64,000 nucleotides of DNA. It comes from Malus domestica. Lineage: Eukaryota; Streptophyta; Magnoliopsida; Rosales; Rosaceae. Made by a program: the position numbers and the translations under genes. Each line of letters begins with the position of its first letter. Positions within the stretch are counted from its first letter, which is position 1. Where the stretch lies: contig NC_091671.1 of assembly GCF_042453785.1 (NCBI RefSeq), forward strand, positions 30,843,001 to 30,907,000, given 5' to 3'. Shown piece after piece: positions 54,141 through 64,000 of the stretch. Under the pieces are notes generated by a model. The model did not search any database, was not told where the DNA came from, and worked only from the letters and a program-made list of their open reading frames with translations.

Positions 54141-56091
54141 AAATATTTATTTTTATGAACATTTTAATCTAAAAATATTTGAATTCCAATAAGTAATTAA
54201 AAATCATACAAACATAGGTATTTATAAAGTTTTAAGTTAAATCTGATTTAAATATTTATTTCTTTATTTAATTATTTTAGACGTTAGATTTAATTTTGGG
54301 CCGTCAATTTTTTTTATTTTTTTTTTACCCTTAGATTTGATCTCATTTGATCATAGCCATTAGATTATAAGTGAAAAACAAAATAAGATTTGAAATATGA
54401 TAGTTTGGTAGATCCAGAATAATTTAAGACATACTTAAATCCTAAGGGGAATTTAGCCCAGGGATATACTTTCTCCCCAAAGCTTATTTTAGCCCAATGA
54501 TTGGAGATGGTTTGGGGGGTTTTAAAGCTTATATTTTAAGTTTTATCCCATGAGTTGGAGATGGTCTTAGGGCTTCAAAAAAGACATTGGCAAAAGAGAG
54601 ATGCATCAAAGTGCTTTTGAGATTATGAATCCCCCGTCAGCAAAAAAAAAAGGATTTTAAATATGTGTTTTTAAGTAATTGAACTACTCCCTATATTGTC
54701 AATTGGTTTAATATTGGAATCTCAATTTTCTTTATGATATTAGAGCAAGTTGTCATATGTGCAAAGCCCAACAGCCACACGTGCTCCATTAGGTCTATGG
54801 GCTCCATAGTTTGAGACATAGAGAGGATCTCAATTCGGTCGTATTGAGAATATGAACTCCACATCCAGGAAAGAAGAGACCTCCTTGCATGTGATTATAA
54901 GTAGTTAGACTACTTTTCATATTGTCAAATGGTGTGAAACCTCAACTTTCTTCAAGTGCTTTTACAACCTAAGAAACTTTGTTTTGATTGAGTTTTCTAT
55001 TTACACACCACAAAACATCTTAAGTTCACCCATTATTTTTTGTATCGTTTGAAATCCAATTTTTACCCATGTTAAAAAAGGGTGGTGATATTTGCACACT
55101 CCTTTTTACCTTCTGTTCATCACTTTCCACTTTCGATCGTCAAATCCGTGACTTGAAGATGATCAAGTAACAAAAATTAACAGGATGTGTGGAAAATAAA
55201 AAGGAATGTATGGATAATACTACCCTTAAAAAATTAAGAACCAACACTAAAAAGTTAAGAAACCCACAATCATGTCATCATTTCCAACCATCCCCCTTTC
55301 ATTTCCTTCCCTCCACTCACACTTTCCTTTTGTCTTTACCTCTCTATAAAAAAAAAATCAATACAAAATGTTGACGTAGCTAAATCGTAACAGTTTAAAT
55401 AGGAGGGGAGGGAATGAGAGAAAGATTACGAGGGAAGAGAATCAAACTCCCGCTACAAGCAGTGTTGGCTTGAGGGAGGGGGGGTGAGCAACTTGTGAAA
55501 TTGCACAATGACCCCAACTTTTGGCTGATATATAAGTTTGCGAGTTGATACTTTGTTTCTTGTTTGGACTGAGAGAATGGAGTGAGAGATAAAGAGAATA
55601 AGGAAAGAATATGTTGATTTTTTATTTCACATTTTTAATATCATTTGTTGCTGAAGATTTGTCTTTGGATAGTGAATAATTATGATATTAATACATGGTA
55701 ATTTTTTTTTATTATTTTAGTACATTTATTTATGTAATAAAATACGAAACCAAAAGGGGCCGTTTATAATTTATGCACAGAGCTCTCAAAATTTCAGAAA
55801 CAACCATACCTACAAGTCTCGCTGCTTCTAGCTTTATTCCCGTCTATCTCTCCCTCCTTCCGTGAGCCTTAATTGAAATTAGAATTGGGTGTTATTCAAT
55901 TTTTTTCCTCTCTTACTACATCCTTGATTTGGTTTATAGTTTTTTGTTGATGCGGTGCGATGGTTAAGAATTTTGTCCAGCATCAACTTTTAAATATTAC
56001 GAATTGAGTTAAAGTGAGAAATCAAACAGCTCCTCAATGGTAATAATGCCCTATTTTTAATGTTTTAGAGAAAGTGAAGAGGCCAGCAGTC
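52865..56091. repeat. Tandem duplication, copy 1 (3.2 kb)
   Basis: Starts GGATTTGTAAGTTCATAAAA inside the chromovirus LTR and ends ...GGCCAGCAGTC. It includes the distal LTR, flanking AT-rich sequence and a MITE of the 26,790-26,996 family at about 55,260-55,430. Compared with copy 2 it lacks about 355 bp after 54,140. Confidence 0.92.
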
Positions 56092-59000
56092 GGATTTGTA
56101 GGTTCATAAAATAAAACGTTGACCATCACTAAATTTTAGCGATTGGCGAAGATCCGACTGTTGGATCGTTCCAAAACTTTAGGATGTTGTTCTGGAAGCT
56201 TAAATAAACTTTTGGGAAGTTACCGATCAGAAATCTGAGGTGCAGATCTTCCGCATTGACTTACATAGGGTATTGGACCCTACTGTCGATCTTCGACCGA
56301 CGGTTGACTTTTTGTCAATGGGTTTCAAATAATTCTATAACGTCCTTGGAGATGTGTTTAATGTAAGTTACATGTTCTATCGATAAGAATTTTGAGATGT
56401 GATTTGATATTGTTCTAGGCGACGATCGTTCATGACGTCTTAATATTCGTGCTAGGAAGTTGTAGTGTGGACTTCAGGTGAATGAGTTCTTTCCTTTTTA
56501 TAGTGTATATATATAAGATTGATAGTTTCCATTTATGCATTTGAAAAAGAATTTCTTAGGTATACCTGGATTAGACTAAAGTTTATAAGAATTAGCGAAA
56601 TGGTGAAATTTATGAAATATGCTACATCCTACGGAATGCACATGTATGCTTATAATCTTTGATGCCATAATTATATCTACGGCTATGAATGTTAGTATGT
56701 TGATTAGAACTATCGAATCATTGTGGCATGCTTATATTTTTGTAGTTTGCTCATCATTGCTGCACCCCGGTGTTAGTGCTAGCCCAAGGCTAGGGCCAAT
56801 CTTTCACGTGTATGTTCACCTCCGCACCGCACGCTAGCCTTGGATCCAAGTAGGTGTCAGTCCTATTGTACAGGTTGCATTAAGCAACTCCTACTCGTAC
56901 GTGACCGTGAATAGCACCAGTTTTCACGTGATTGTAGCACTAGAGCGTATATTATGATTACACCCAGTCCTATCGTATAGGTCGCATTAGGCAACTCCGA
57001 CTCACGTGCTAGCATAGATTGATGAGCATCAGTTTAGTCGTACAGGTCCCATTAGGTGACTCCGACTTGTGTGCTAGCATAAATTGTTTGAGCACCTGAT
57101 TTTAATTATATTACTGTTGAGATTTTGTGATTTTGGATATCTTGCCCTTAGTTACGAGATATTGTGCCATAATGAATTCTTGAGATTTTGCAAGTTACGG
57201 TAACTATTTGTATACCATACGTAGTAAGTATATTTTGGAAACAATACTTGTTTTACGATGAAGGGTTACAATATTTTCATAAAGGTTTTTATAAAACTTT
57301 ATTTTCAGGCCCACTCATCTTTGTTTTTTTTCGCCCCTCCAGGTTTTAGTAGCTGAGCTTTCATATCGGCGAGGATTCTTGGCAAATCTTGGTGTAGATG
57401 ATTATTTTCGATGGTATAATTCTCACCCTATCTTATTGTACTAGACTTATGCTCTGACATCACGTGTGAAATGGGTTCATTCCCGCTCACAGTGCGCTCT
57501 TATACTTAGGCACTTTTAGGTTTAAATTTATTCACATTTTTCCATATCACTACACTTTATGGCTTCGTCACCTTCCAGGTGTCGGCCAACACAGCTTGAT
57601 TCAGAGTCCTAGTGGACATTCCGGGTCGGGGTGTGTCCAAAATTTTAACTCGAAATTAGTGAATAATGATTTTAGCCTATTTTTTTGTTTTGGTAACTTT
57701 TTTAAAAATAAAATTTATGTGGATTATTCTAATGTTTTTTTATGAACATTTTAATCTATATTTAAATTCCGATAAGTAATTAAAAATCATACAGACATAG
57801 GTATTTATAAAGTTTTAAGTTAAATTTGATTCAAATATTTATTTCTTTATTTAATTATTTTAGACGTTAGATTTAATTTTGGGTCGTCAATTTCTTTTTT
57901 TCTTTTTTTACCCGTAGATTTAATCTCATTTGATCATAGCCGTTAGATTATAAGTGAAAAACAAAATAAGATTTGAAATATGATAGTTTGGTAGATCCAG
58001 AATAATTTAAGATAGACTTAAATCCTAAGGGGAATCTAGCCCAGAGATATATTTTCTCCCTAGAGCTTATTTTAGCCTAATGATTGGAGATGGTTTGGGG
58101 GGTTTTAAAGCTTATATTTTAAGATTTATCCCATGGGTTGGAGATGGTCTTAGGGCTTCAAAAAGGACATTGGCAAAATAGAGATGCATGAAAGTGCTAT
58201 TGAGATTATGAATCCCCCGTCAGCAAAAAAAAAAAAGGATTTTAAATATGTGTTTTTAAGTAATTGAGCTACTCCCTATATTGTCAATTGGTTTAATATT
58301 GGAACCTCAATTTTCTTTATGATATTAGAGCAAGTTGTCCCATGTGCAAAGCCCAACAGCCACACGTACTCCATTAGGTCTGTGGGCTCCATAGTTTGAG
58401 ACATAGAGAGGATCTCAATTCGGTCGTATTGAGATTATGAACTCCACATCCGGGAAAGAAGAGACCTCCTTGCATGTGCTTATAAGTAGTTAGACTACTC
58501 TTCATATTGTCAAATGGTGTGAAACCTCAACTTTCTTCAAGTGCTTTTACAACCTAAGAAACTTTTGTTTTGATTGAGTTTTCTATTCACACCACAAAAC
58601 ATCTTAAGTTCACCCATTATTTTTTGTATCTTTTGAAATCCAATTTTTACCCATGTTAAAAAAGGGTGGTGATATCTGCACACTCCTTTTTACCTTCCGC
58701 TCATCACTTTCCACTTTCAATCGTCAAATCCGTGATTTGAAGATGATCAAGTAACAAAAATTAACAGGATGTGTGGAAAATAAAAAGGAATGTATGGATA
58801 ATACTACCCCTAAAAAATTAAGAACCAACACTAAAAAGTTAAGAAACCCACAATCATGTCATCATTTCCAACCATCCCCCTTTCATTTCCTCCCCTCCTC
58901 TCACACTTTCCTTTTGTCTTTACCTCTATAAAAAAAAATCAATACAAGATGTTGACGTAGCTAAATCGTAACAGTTTAAATAGGAGGGGAGGGAATGAGA

Positions 59001-59673
59001 GAAAGATTACAAGAGAAGAGAATCATACTCCCCCTACAAGTAGTGCCGGCTTGGGGGAGGGGGGGGTGAGCAACTTGTGAAATTGCACAGTGACCCCAAC
59101 TTTTGGCTGATATATAAGTTTGCGAGTTGATACTTTGTTTCTTGTTTGGACTGAGAAAATGGAGTGAGAGATAAAGAGATTAAGGAAAGAATATGTGGGA
59201 TTTTTTATTTCACATTTTTAATATCATTTGTTGCTGAAGATTTGTCTTTGGATAGTGAATAATTATGATATTAATACATGGTAATTTTTTTTAATTATTT
59301 TAGTACATTTAGTTATGTAATAAAATACGAAACCAAAAGGGGCTGTTTATAATTTATGCACAGAGCTCTCAAAATTTCAGAAACGACCATGCCTACAAGT
59401 CTCGCTGCTTCTAGCTTTATCCCCGTCTATCTCTCCCTCCTTCCGTGAGCCTTAATTGAAATTAAAATTGGGTGTTATTCAATTTTTTTCCCTCTCTTAC
59501 TACATCCTTGATTTGGTTTATAGTTTTTTGTTGATGCGGTGCGATGGTTAAGAATTTTGTCCAGCATCAACTTTTGTATTACTAATTGAGTTAAAGTGAG
59601 ACATCAAACAGCTCCTCAATGGTAATAATGCCCTATTTTTAATGTTTTAGAGAAAGTGAAGAGGCCAGCAGTC
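56092..59673. repeat. Tandem duplication, copy 2 (3.6 kb)
   Basis: Starts GGATTTGTAGGTTCATAAAA directly after copy 1 and ends at the same ...GGCCAGCAGTC, followed by GGACTGG of unduplicated sequence. Landmarks such as 'GGCGAAGATCCGACTGTTGG', 'GTGCAAAGCCCAACAGCCAC' and 'TTTGGCTGATATATAAGTTT' occur in the same order as copy 1. It keeps the complete LTR end. Confidence 0.92.
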
Positions 59674-60473
59674 GGACTGGTGGACGAATCCGGCATGGTG
59701 GCAAGCGAGGAGGATTGCTAGGTGCTAGGGTTTTCAATTTTTTGAGTAGGAGGTAAAATTGGGTTTTGCACATTTGTTGGATGAACATGTGTGATGGGGT
59801 TGTGACTATTGACCAGAAAAACTGCTTTTTAGCCACTCGCATCAAGATGATTTGTTACCCACCAATTGAAGATGGTGTTTGTACTATTAATCCAAGAGTT
59901 TGAAACGTGCTTAATTTGATCTACACGTGAGGCGTCAATAAATCAGTTACACATTCAACTCATATCACTGGCTTGGGACTTGCTTAATTTGGACTCGACA
60001 TGAAGTGATAATATATCACTCATTCGATTCATATTAATTTAATGTCTTACTTAATTACCAACTCACTTAAGCGAATAATACGTTTGTGTTTTTTGAAAAG
60101 CAGTATGGAACATGGACAAAAAAAAGGTAGTGATAAAGAGACAAACTATTTAGACTAAGTTTTGTAAATCATATATCATGATTGTTGATGATTAGAAATG
60201 ATGTGATTATTTCAAAATGATTGCAAATGTAGCTTTTAGGCAGTTAAAGGGCCACAAAAATCAAATTGCAATTCTTCAATAATTCAGGACTAATTAATAA
60301 AACCAGATATACTGAAATGATAATGGATAGAAAAATGTCCCCTTATATTTCATATGACAGTGCTACATATTTGATACTATGGAAAATAAATTAATAAATG
60401 AATCCATACACAATAATAAATTGACAAAGTTAACCAAAACTCCATAAACACCTCCACTCTGTAGTCCGATTCT
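59674..60473. other. Intergenic region downstream of the tandem duplication
   Basis: Mostly AT-rich. A plus-strand open stretch at about 59,800-59,905 (NCFLATRIKMICYPP) has no recognised relative. The 3' flank of the first AGP gene occupies the last 150 bases and resembles the 3' flank at 63,590-63,713. Confidence 0.4.
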
Positions 60474-60899
60474 CTACATAACCAAAACAGCAGCGAAAAT
60501 CCCAACGGCCACGGACCCGGCGGCGGAGAACCTATTCAAAACGGCACCGTTCGCAGGAAGGGGAGCCTCGGTGGGAGAGTTGGCGACGGGAGATGTCGAA
60601 GGAGAAGTAGTCGGAGACGACGATGGGGGAGAAGGTGGAGAGTCGGCGACGGGAGATGTCGAAGGAGAAGTCGATGGTGAAGTGCTCGATGGAGAAGGAG
60701 CGGCGGCCGTAGGTGGAGTGCTCAAAGGAGAAGGAGCGGCGGCAGTAGGTGGAGTGCTCGACGGAGAAGGGGCGGCAGGAGCTTGTTTGGGAGAAAGCGT
60801 AGGAGACTTGGCTGGCGACGATGCAGGGGATTGCGCCCCGGTCGAGGCCAGCAACAAAGCAGCCATAAGCACGAAAACGACGCCGCTGAATCGAGCCAT
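60474..60899 (-). CDS. Classical arabinogalactan protein (GPI-anchored)
   Basis: Classical AGPs are heavily glycosylated Hyp-rich cell-surface proteoglycans involved in growth and signalling. The 141-residue single-exon protein starts at ATG 60,899. It shows a signal peptide (residues 1 to about 22, ALLLASTGAQ) and a Pro/Ser/Thr/Ala-rich body. That body holds tandem SPSSTPPTAAAP and STSPSTSPVADSP units, whose non-contiguous Pro are typical arabinogalactan sites. The C-terminal hydrophobic tail (VAVGIFAAVLVM) follows a small-residue region, NRFSAAGS, as in GPI anchoring. A paralogue lies upstream at 63,714 in the same direction. The purine-rich plus strand gives a spurious Gly/Glu-rich ORF. 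Confidence 0.93.
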   Translation of the reverse strand: MARFSGVVFVLMAALLLASTGAQSPASSPAKSPTLSPKQAPAAPSPSSTPPTAAAPSPLSTPPTAAAPSPSSTSPSTSPSTSPVADSPPSPPSSSPTTSPSTSPVANSPTEAPLPANGAVLNRFSAAGSVAVGIFAAVLVM

Positions 60900-61016
60900 T
60901 TGTAGAGAGAAAAAGAGAGAAACTCAAACAGAGATTGTGAGAGAGAGAGCGAGAGAGAGGAGTCTAGTGAGGGTTAGAGGCGAATAGCAGATGGGTTTTA
61001 GGAGAGCAGATCGGGG

Positions 61017-61024
61017 TTTATATA
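61017..61024 (-). promoter_or_regulatory. TATA box of the AGP gene
   Basis: TATATAAA on the minus strand, about 120 bases upstream of the start codon, with a (CT)n-rich leader between. Position and sequence fit a plant TATA box. Confidence 0.65.
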
Positions 61025-61403
61025 GAGGGAGGGGGAGGAGACGCGTGGCGTGTAGCAAACCGTTGGACGGTGGCGATTTTCTCGCTGTGAGCCTGTGATG
61101 ATTCAAGGTCGGTTGGGGTAAAAAGAGAACGTGTTACCAACTCAGAGCCGAAACACGCTTTGTTTATTGGACTGGGCTGGTTCTTTTATGGCCGTTGGAT
61201 GTATGCTTTACAGCCTATAACGGTTAACTATCCGACGGTGCAGATGGTAGGTTATCTGGCAGATTCGCTTCTTTCTTTTGTTTTTATTTTAGTTGGACTT
61301 TTCTTTTTCTTTTGGAAATCTTTCTTTCTTTCTTTTATTTTCTGGCTGTACAGATTGTTATCTTAAAGCAAACGGATCCTTTCTTTCAATCTTAGGTGCC
61401 AGA

Positions 61404-62950
61404 TTGGAAAATTTGAAGCTAAGGTAGGGCATGTCAGCTAGGTTTTTATCGAGGTCCTTTCATGCACCTTATCTTTCACCTTTGTAAGTTTTATTCTCAA
61501 TTAATGAATATAATACTTTTTTATATTTTTTATAAAAATAAAAAATAAATAAATCGAACAGTTTAACCATTTTTTTTAACTAACAATAGCGTTAGCAGGT
61601 TAAATTATTCATTTTTAGAAAGAAAGAGAATTGGTGGGGGTCGAACTTGCACTAAAGTGATAAACGTGATTGTTTTTTGTCATTGTGATAAAATGTCATC
61701 AGCACGATTAAACTATTTGTTACTTGTTTGATTTTTATAATATTAAAATAGACAGATTTTGATAATTAAGTAGACATATCATTTTTAGGGCAAGCATGAA
61801 ATTTAGTCCAAGTGAGATTTTGAAAAGAAGGAAAGAAAGTAGAAAGTGTCTTGTGGAATTGACTGATTCTCTTGTAAGACGGGGTATGGAGTCCTTGAGT
61901 CAGTCCACTTTTAACCCTTCAAAGAGGGCATAGAAGCCTAGATAGGTTATAATAGCCCGTTCAACTTCCATTCAATTGTTAGGTTTTGACTCGATGTATT
62001 TGTCTTGCTATGGAAAATAATGCCTTACAAGACACTACATATATGATCCAGCTTCCGGCAATTGCAATGGCTTCTTTATTTTTTTTATATATTAAAAAAA
62101 TGAGTTCTTAGATACAACAAGAACAAATCTTATATATATATATATATTCAAGACTTACTTGATACAATAAAAATCTCTGTTTGGAAAATTTGAAGCTAAA
62201 GTAGGGCATGTTAGCTAGGATTTAGAATTATTTTGTACATGAAGAAATAGACCGAATGGTTAAATCATTGTTTTTAACGAACAATAGCTTTAAATTTAAC
62301 TCGTTAATTGTTAGGAGGGAGTAGGATTGGTGGAAATCGAACCTGCACTAAAGTGCACAAGCATGATTACTTTTCGTCACTACGATAAAGTGTCATCAGC
62401 ACAATGAAACCACTTTCTTCTTCATTGATTTTTATAATGTTAAAATAGACGATTTTGATAATTAAGTAGACATATCATTTTTAGGGCAAGCATGAAACTT
62501 TGTCCAAGTGAGATTTTGTTAAGAAGGAAAGAAAGAAGAAAGTGTCAAGTGGAATTGAATGATTCTGTAGTGAGAAAGGGAATGGAGTGCTTGAGTCAAT
62601 CCACTTTTAACCCTTCAAAGAGGGCATAGAACAATAGATAAGTTATAGCCCGTTCAACTTCCATTAGGTTCTGACTCATATATTTGTCTTGCTGTGATAA
62701 GAATGCCTTACCGGACACTACACATATGATCCAGCTCCCGGCCGAGGTATCCGTTTTATGATAACTTTCAACAGTTTCTGCTCCATTTTTGTACCTTTAG
62801 TTGGCCTTAATATTCTCGGCAATTGCAATGGCTTCTTTATCTCCTTATGTTTAAAAAAAAAATTAAAAAATCAAGAGGTTTCATATACAACAAGGACAAA
62901 TCATATATATATTCATGACTTGCTTGGATCATAACACAAATATCTATTTG
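61404..62950. repeat. Tandem duplication of a 0.77-kb segment between the two AGP genes
   Basis: Copy 1 is about 61,404-62,180 and copy 2 about 62,181-62,950. Shared landmarks: TTGGAAAATTTGAAGCTAA, 'AGGGCAAGCATGAAA', 'CCACTTTTAACCCTTCAAAG' and 'GGCAATTGCAATGGCTTCTT'. Each copy holds a SINE-like piece with a minus-strand B box (GGTTCGA-type) at about 61,635-61,700 and 62,325-62,420. Confidence 0.8.
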
Positions 62951-63713
62951 GTATAATATCGCATGGAAACAAACAAGGTTAAATTGATACTATAGAAATC
63001 TCTAGTAAAATGTCTACCCGTAATCTACATAGTTCATTTTAGGGATTGGCCCCTGCGTTTGTGGTTTCACCCTTTTGGGTGTAATAGCTTCAAAGTTTGA
63101 TAGTTTACGTTAAAGACAGATCCGCTTCTTTTTTTGTGCATGAATTTGGTGTATACAACAACACCCATATTTATGTCACTTCTAACTAGGTATATAAATT
63201 TCTTGCTTAAAAATGAAATTTGTTCATGTCTCCAACGATTTCATGTATGCCGATTTTATTGTTGTATGAAAATTTTAGCTGAGGAGGTGGGAAACAATAT
63301 TAGAAACATCTTTCAAACTTTAAAAGACAAGACAAAAGACAAAAGTTGCTACGTCTCATGTTGCTTTACTGACAAATTTGATTGGATTCAGGAATTGATG
63401 CTGATACTTTTGTTGTAATGTCAATTATGTCGAAACATAAGCTACTCTACTTTCGAGTTGGTTGTATTCAAAAATGCTTTTCATCGTTTAAAAGCGTTTT
63501 CAGCTATCTCAAAAGCATAATGGTGTCCATATTCTAATAACAGAGGTTCTTGGATATGAATGCAGGGCAAATTTGGTGATAACACATATTGAAATAATAA
63601 TCGAAAAATAATGTCTCTTTATATTCTCATATAACCGCGCTACAAATTTAAATTAATAAAAGAATTTAATACAATAATAAGTGGAAATTCAAAAGTCCAT
63701 AAACACCCCCACT
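62951..63713. other. 3' flank of the second AGP gene and unassigned spacer
   Basis: AT-rich. No gene was recognised; the 94-codon open stretch at 63,134 has no recognisable domain. Confidence 0.4.
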
Positions 63714-64000
63714 CTACATAACCAATACAGCAGCGAAGATCCCAGCGGCTACAGACGCGGAGGCTGAGAACCTGTTCAAAACAGCACCGTTAGCAGGAGC
63801 GGGAGCCTCGGAGGGAGGTCCAGAAACTGAAGATGGAGAAGTAGTCGGAGACGACGATAGGGGAGAAGGTGGAGTGTCAGCGACGGGAGATGTCGAAGGA
63901 GAAGCGGATGGTGAAGTGCTCGATGGAGAAGGAGCGGCGGCAGTAGGTGGAGTGCTCGACGGAGAAGGGGCGGCGGGAGATTTTTTGGGGGAAAGTGAGG
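63714..64000 (-). CDS. Second arabinogalactan protein, C-terminal part (cut by window end)
   Basis: The minus strand reads from the window edge to TAG 63,714-63,716. It shows SPKKSPAAPSPSSTPPTAAAP, then SPSASPSTSPVADTPPSP, SPTTSPSSVSGPPSEAPAP and the tail NRFSASASVAAGIFAAVLVM. It is a close paralogue of the AGP at 60,474-60,899: the repeat units and GPI-type tail are nearly the same. One linker differs (SSVSGPPSE in place of STSPVANSPTE). The start codon and signal peptide lie beyond the window. Confidence 0.9.
   Translation of the reverse strand, partial: SLSPKKSPAAPSPSSTPPTAAAPSPSSTSPSASPSTSPVADTPPSPLSSSPTTSPSSVSGPPSEAPAPANGAVLNRFSASASVAAGIFAAVLVM

Noticed and set aside
59639-59845. 68-codon minus-strand ORF
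   Set aside because: No recognisable family and it crosses the end of the tandem duplication.
60571-60987. Plus-strand Gly/Glu/Val-rich ORF
   Set aside because: It is the shadow of the Pro/Ser-rich AGP gene on the other strand.

Overview
This window is nuclear DNA from a flowering plant. Genes carry GT-AG introns, codons are those of a eudicot, and LTR retrotransposons, hAT and Mutator-type elements and MITEs are dense. The TE families and gene content look like a woody Rosaceae genome such as apple or pear; that assignment rests on recollection and could not be tested here.

Gene-rich left part (1-26,740). The order is: last exon of a purple acid phosphatase (+); a mitochondrial CRS2-associated-factor gene (-) that has lost its start codon, carries a nonsense codon and holds a hAT MITE in an intron; a DTW-domain tRNA aminocarboxypropyltransferase (-); a three-exon TMEM14/FAX-type fatty-acid exporter (+); a seven-exon secretory protein that looks like a permuted NlpC/P60 enzyme (-); intronless FAD4 (+); seven-exon VPS22/SNF8 of ESCRT-II (-); and an initiator tRNA-Met (+). 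From memory, neighbouring Arabidopsis loci At4g27020-27040 and At5g54870-54890 hold the same families, so this looks like a conserved syntenic block. The spaces between genes hold MITEs, a 1.5-kb foldback element made of CTT/GAA tracts, and a Mutator-like foldback whose empty site survives in a neighbouring tandem copy.

Repeat-dominated middle (27,500-59,670). A broken F-box gene is cut by the LTR of a decayed Tat-type Ty3-gypsy element that has no visible reverse transcriptase but keeps an antisense coiled-coil ORF. A decayed Ty1-copia element follows on the minus strand. Then comes a three-level nest: a chromovirus-type gypsy remnant (about 39.2-57.6 kb) is split by a non-autonomous LTR element (40,026-49,795, 5-bp target duplication TACTC), which is itself split by a 5.4-kb hAT transposon (42,157-47,571, 8-bp target duplication). 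The middle element carries, in its own sense, pieces of two unrelated host genes: S-adenosylmethionine synthetase and a DUF1645 protein. The chromovirus LTR and its flank were then duplicated in tandem (52,865-56,091 and 56,092-59,673).

Right end (60,474-64,000). There are two tandem arabinogalactan-protein genes on the minus strand, the second cut by the window edge, separated by a further 0.77-kb tandem duplication.

The clearest candidates for something new are the gene-capturing nested LTR element, the long CTT/GAA foldback upstream of the FAX gene, and the assignment of the seven-exon secretory protein to a permuted papain-like fold.
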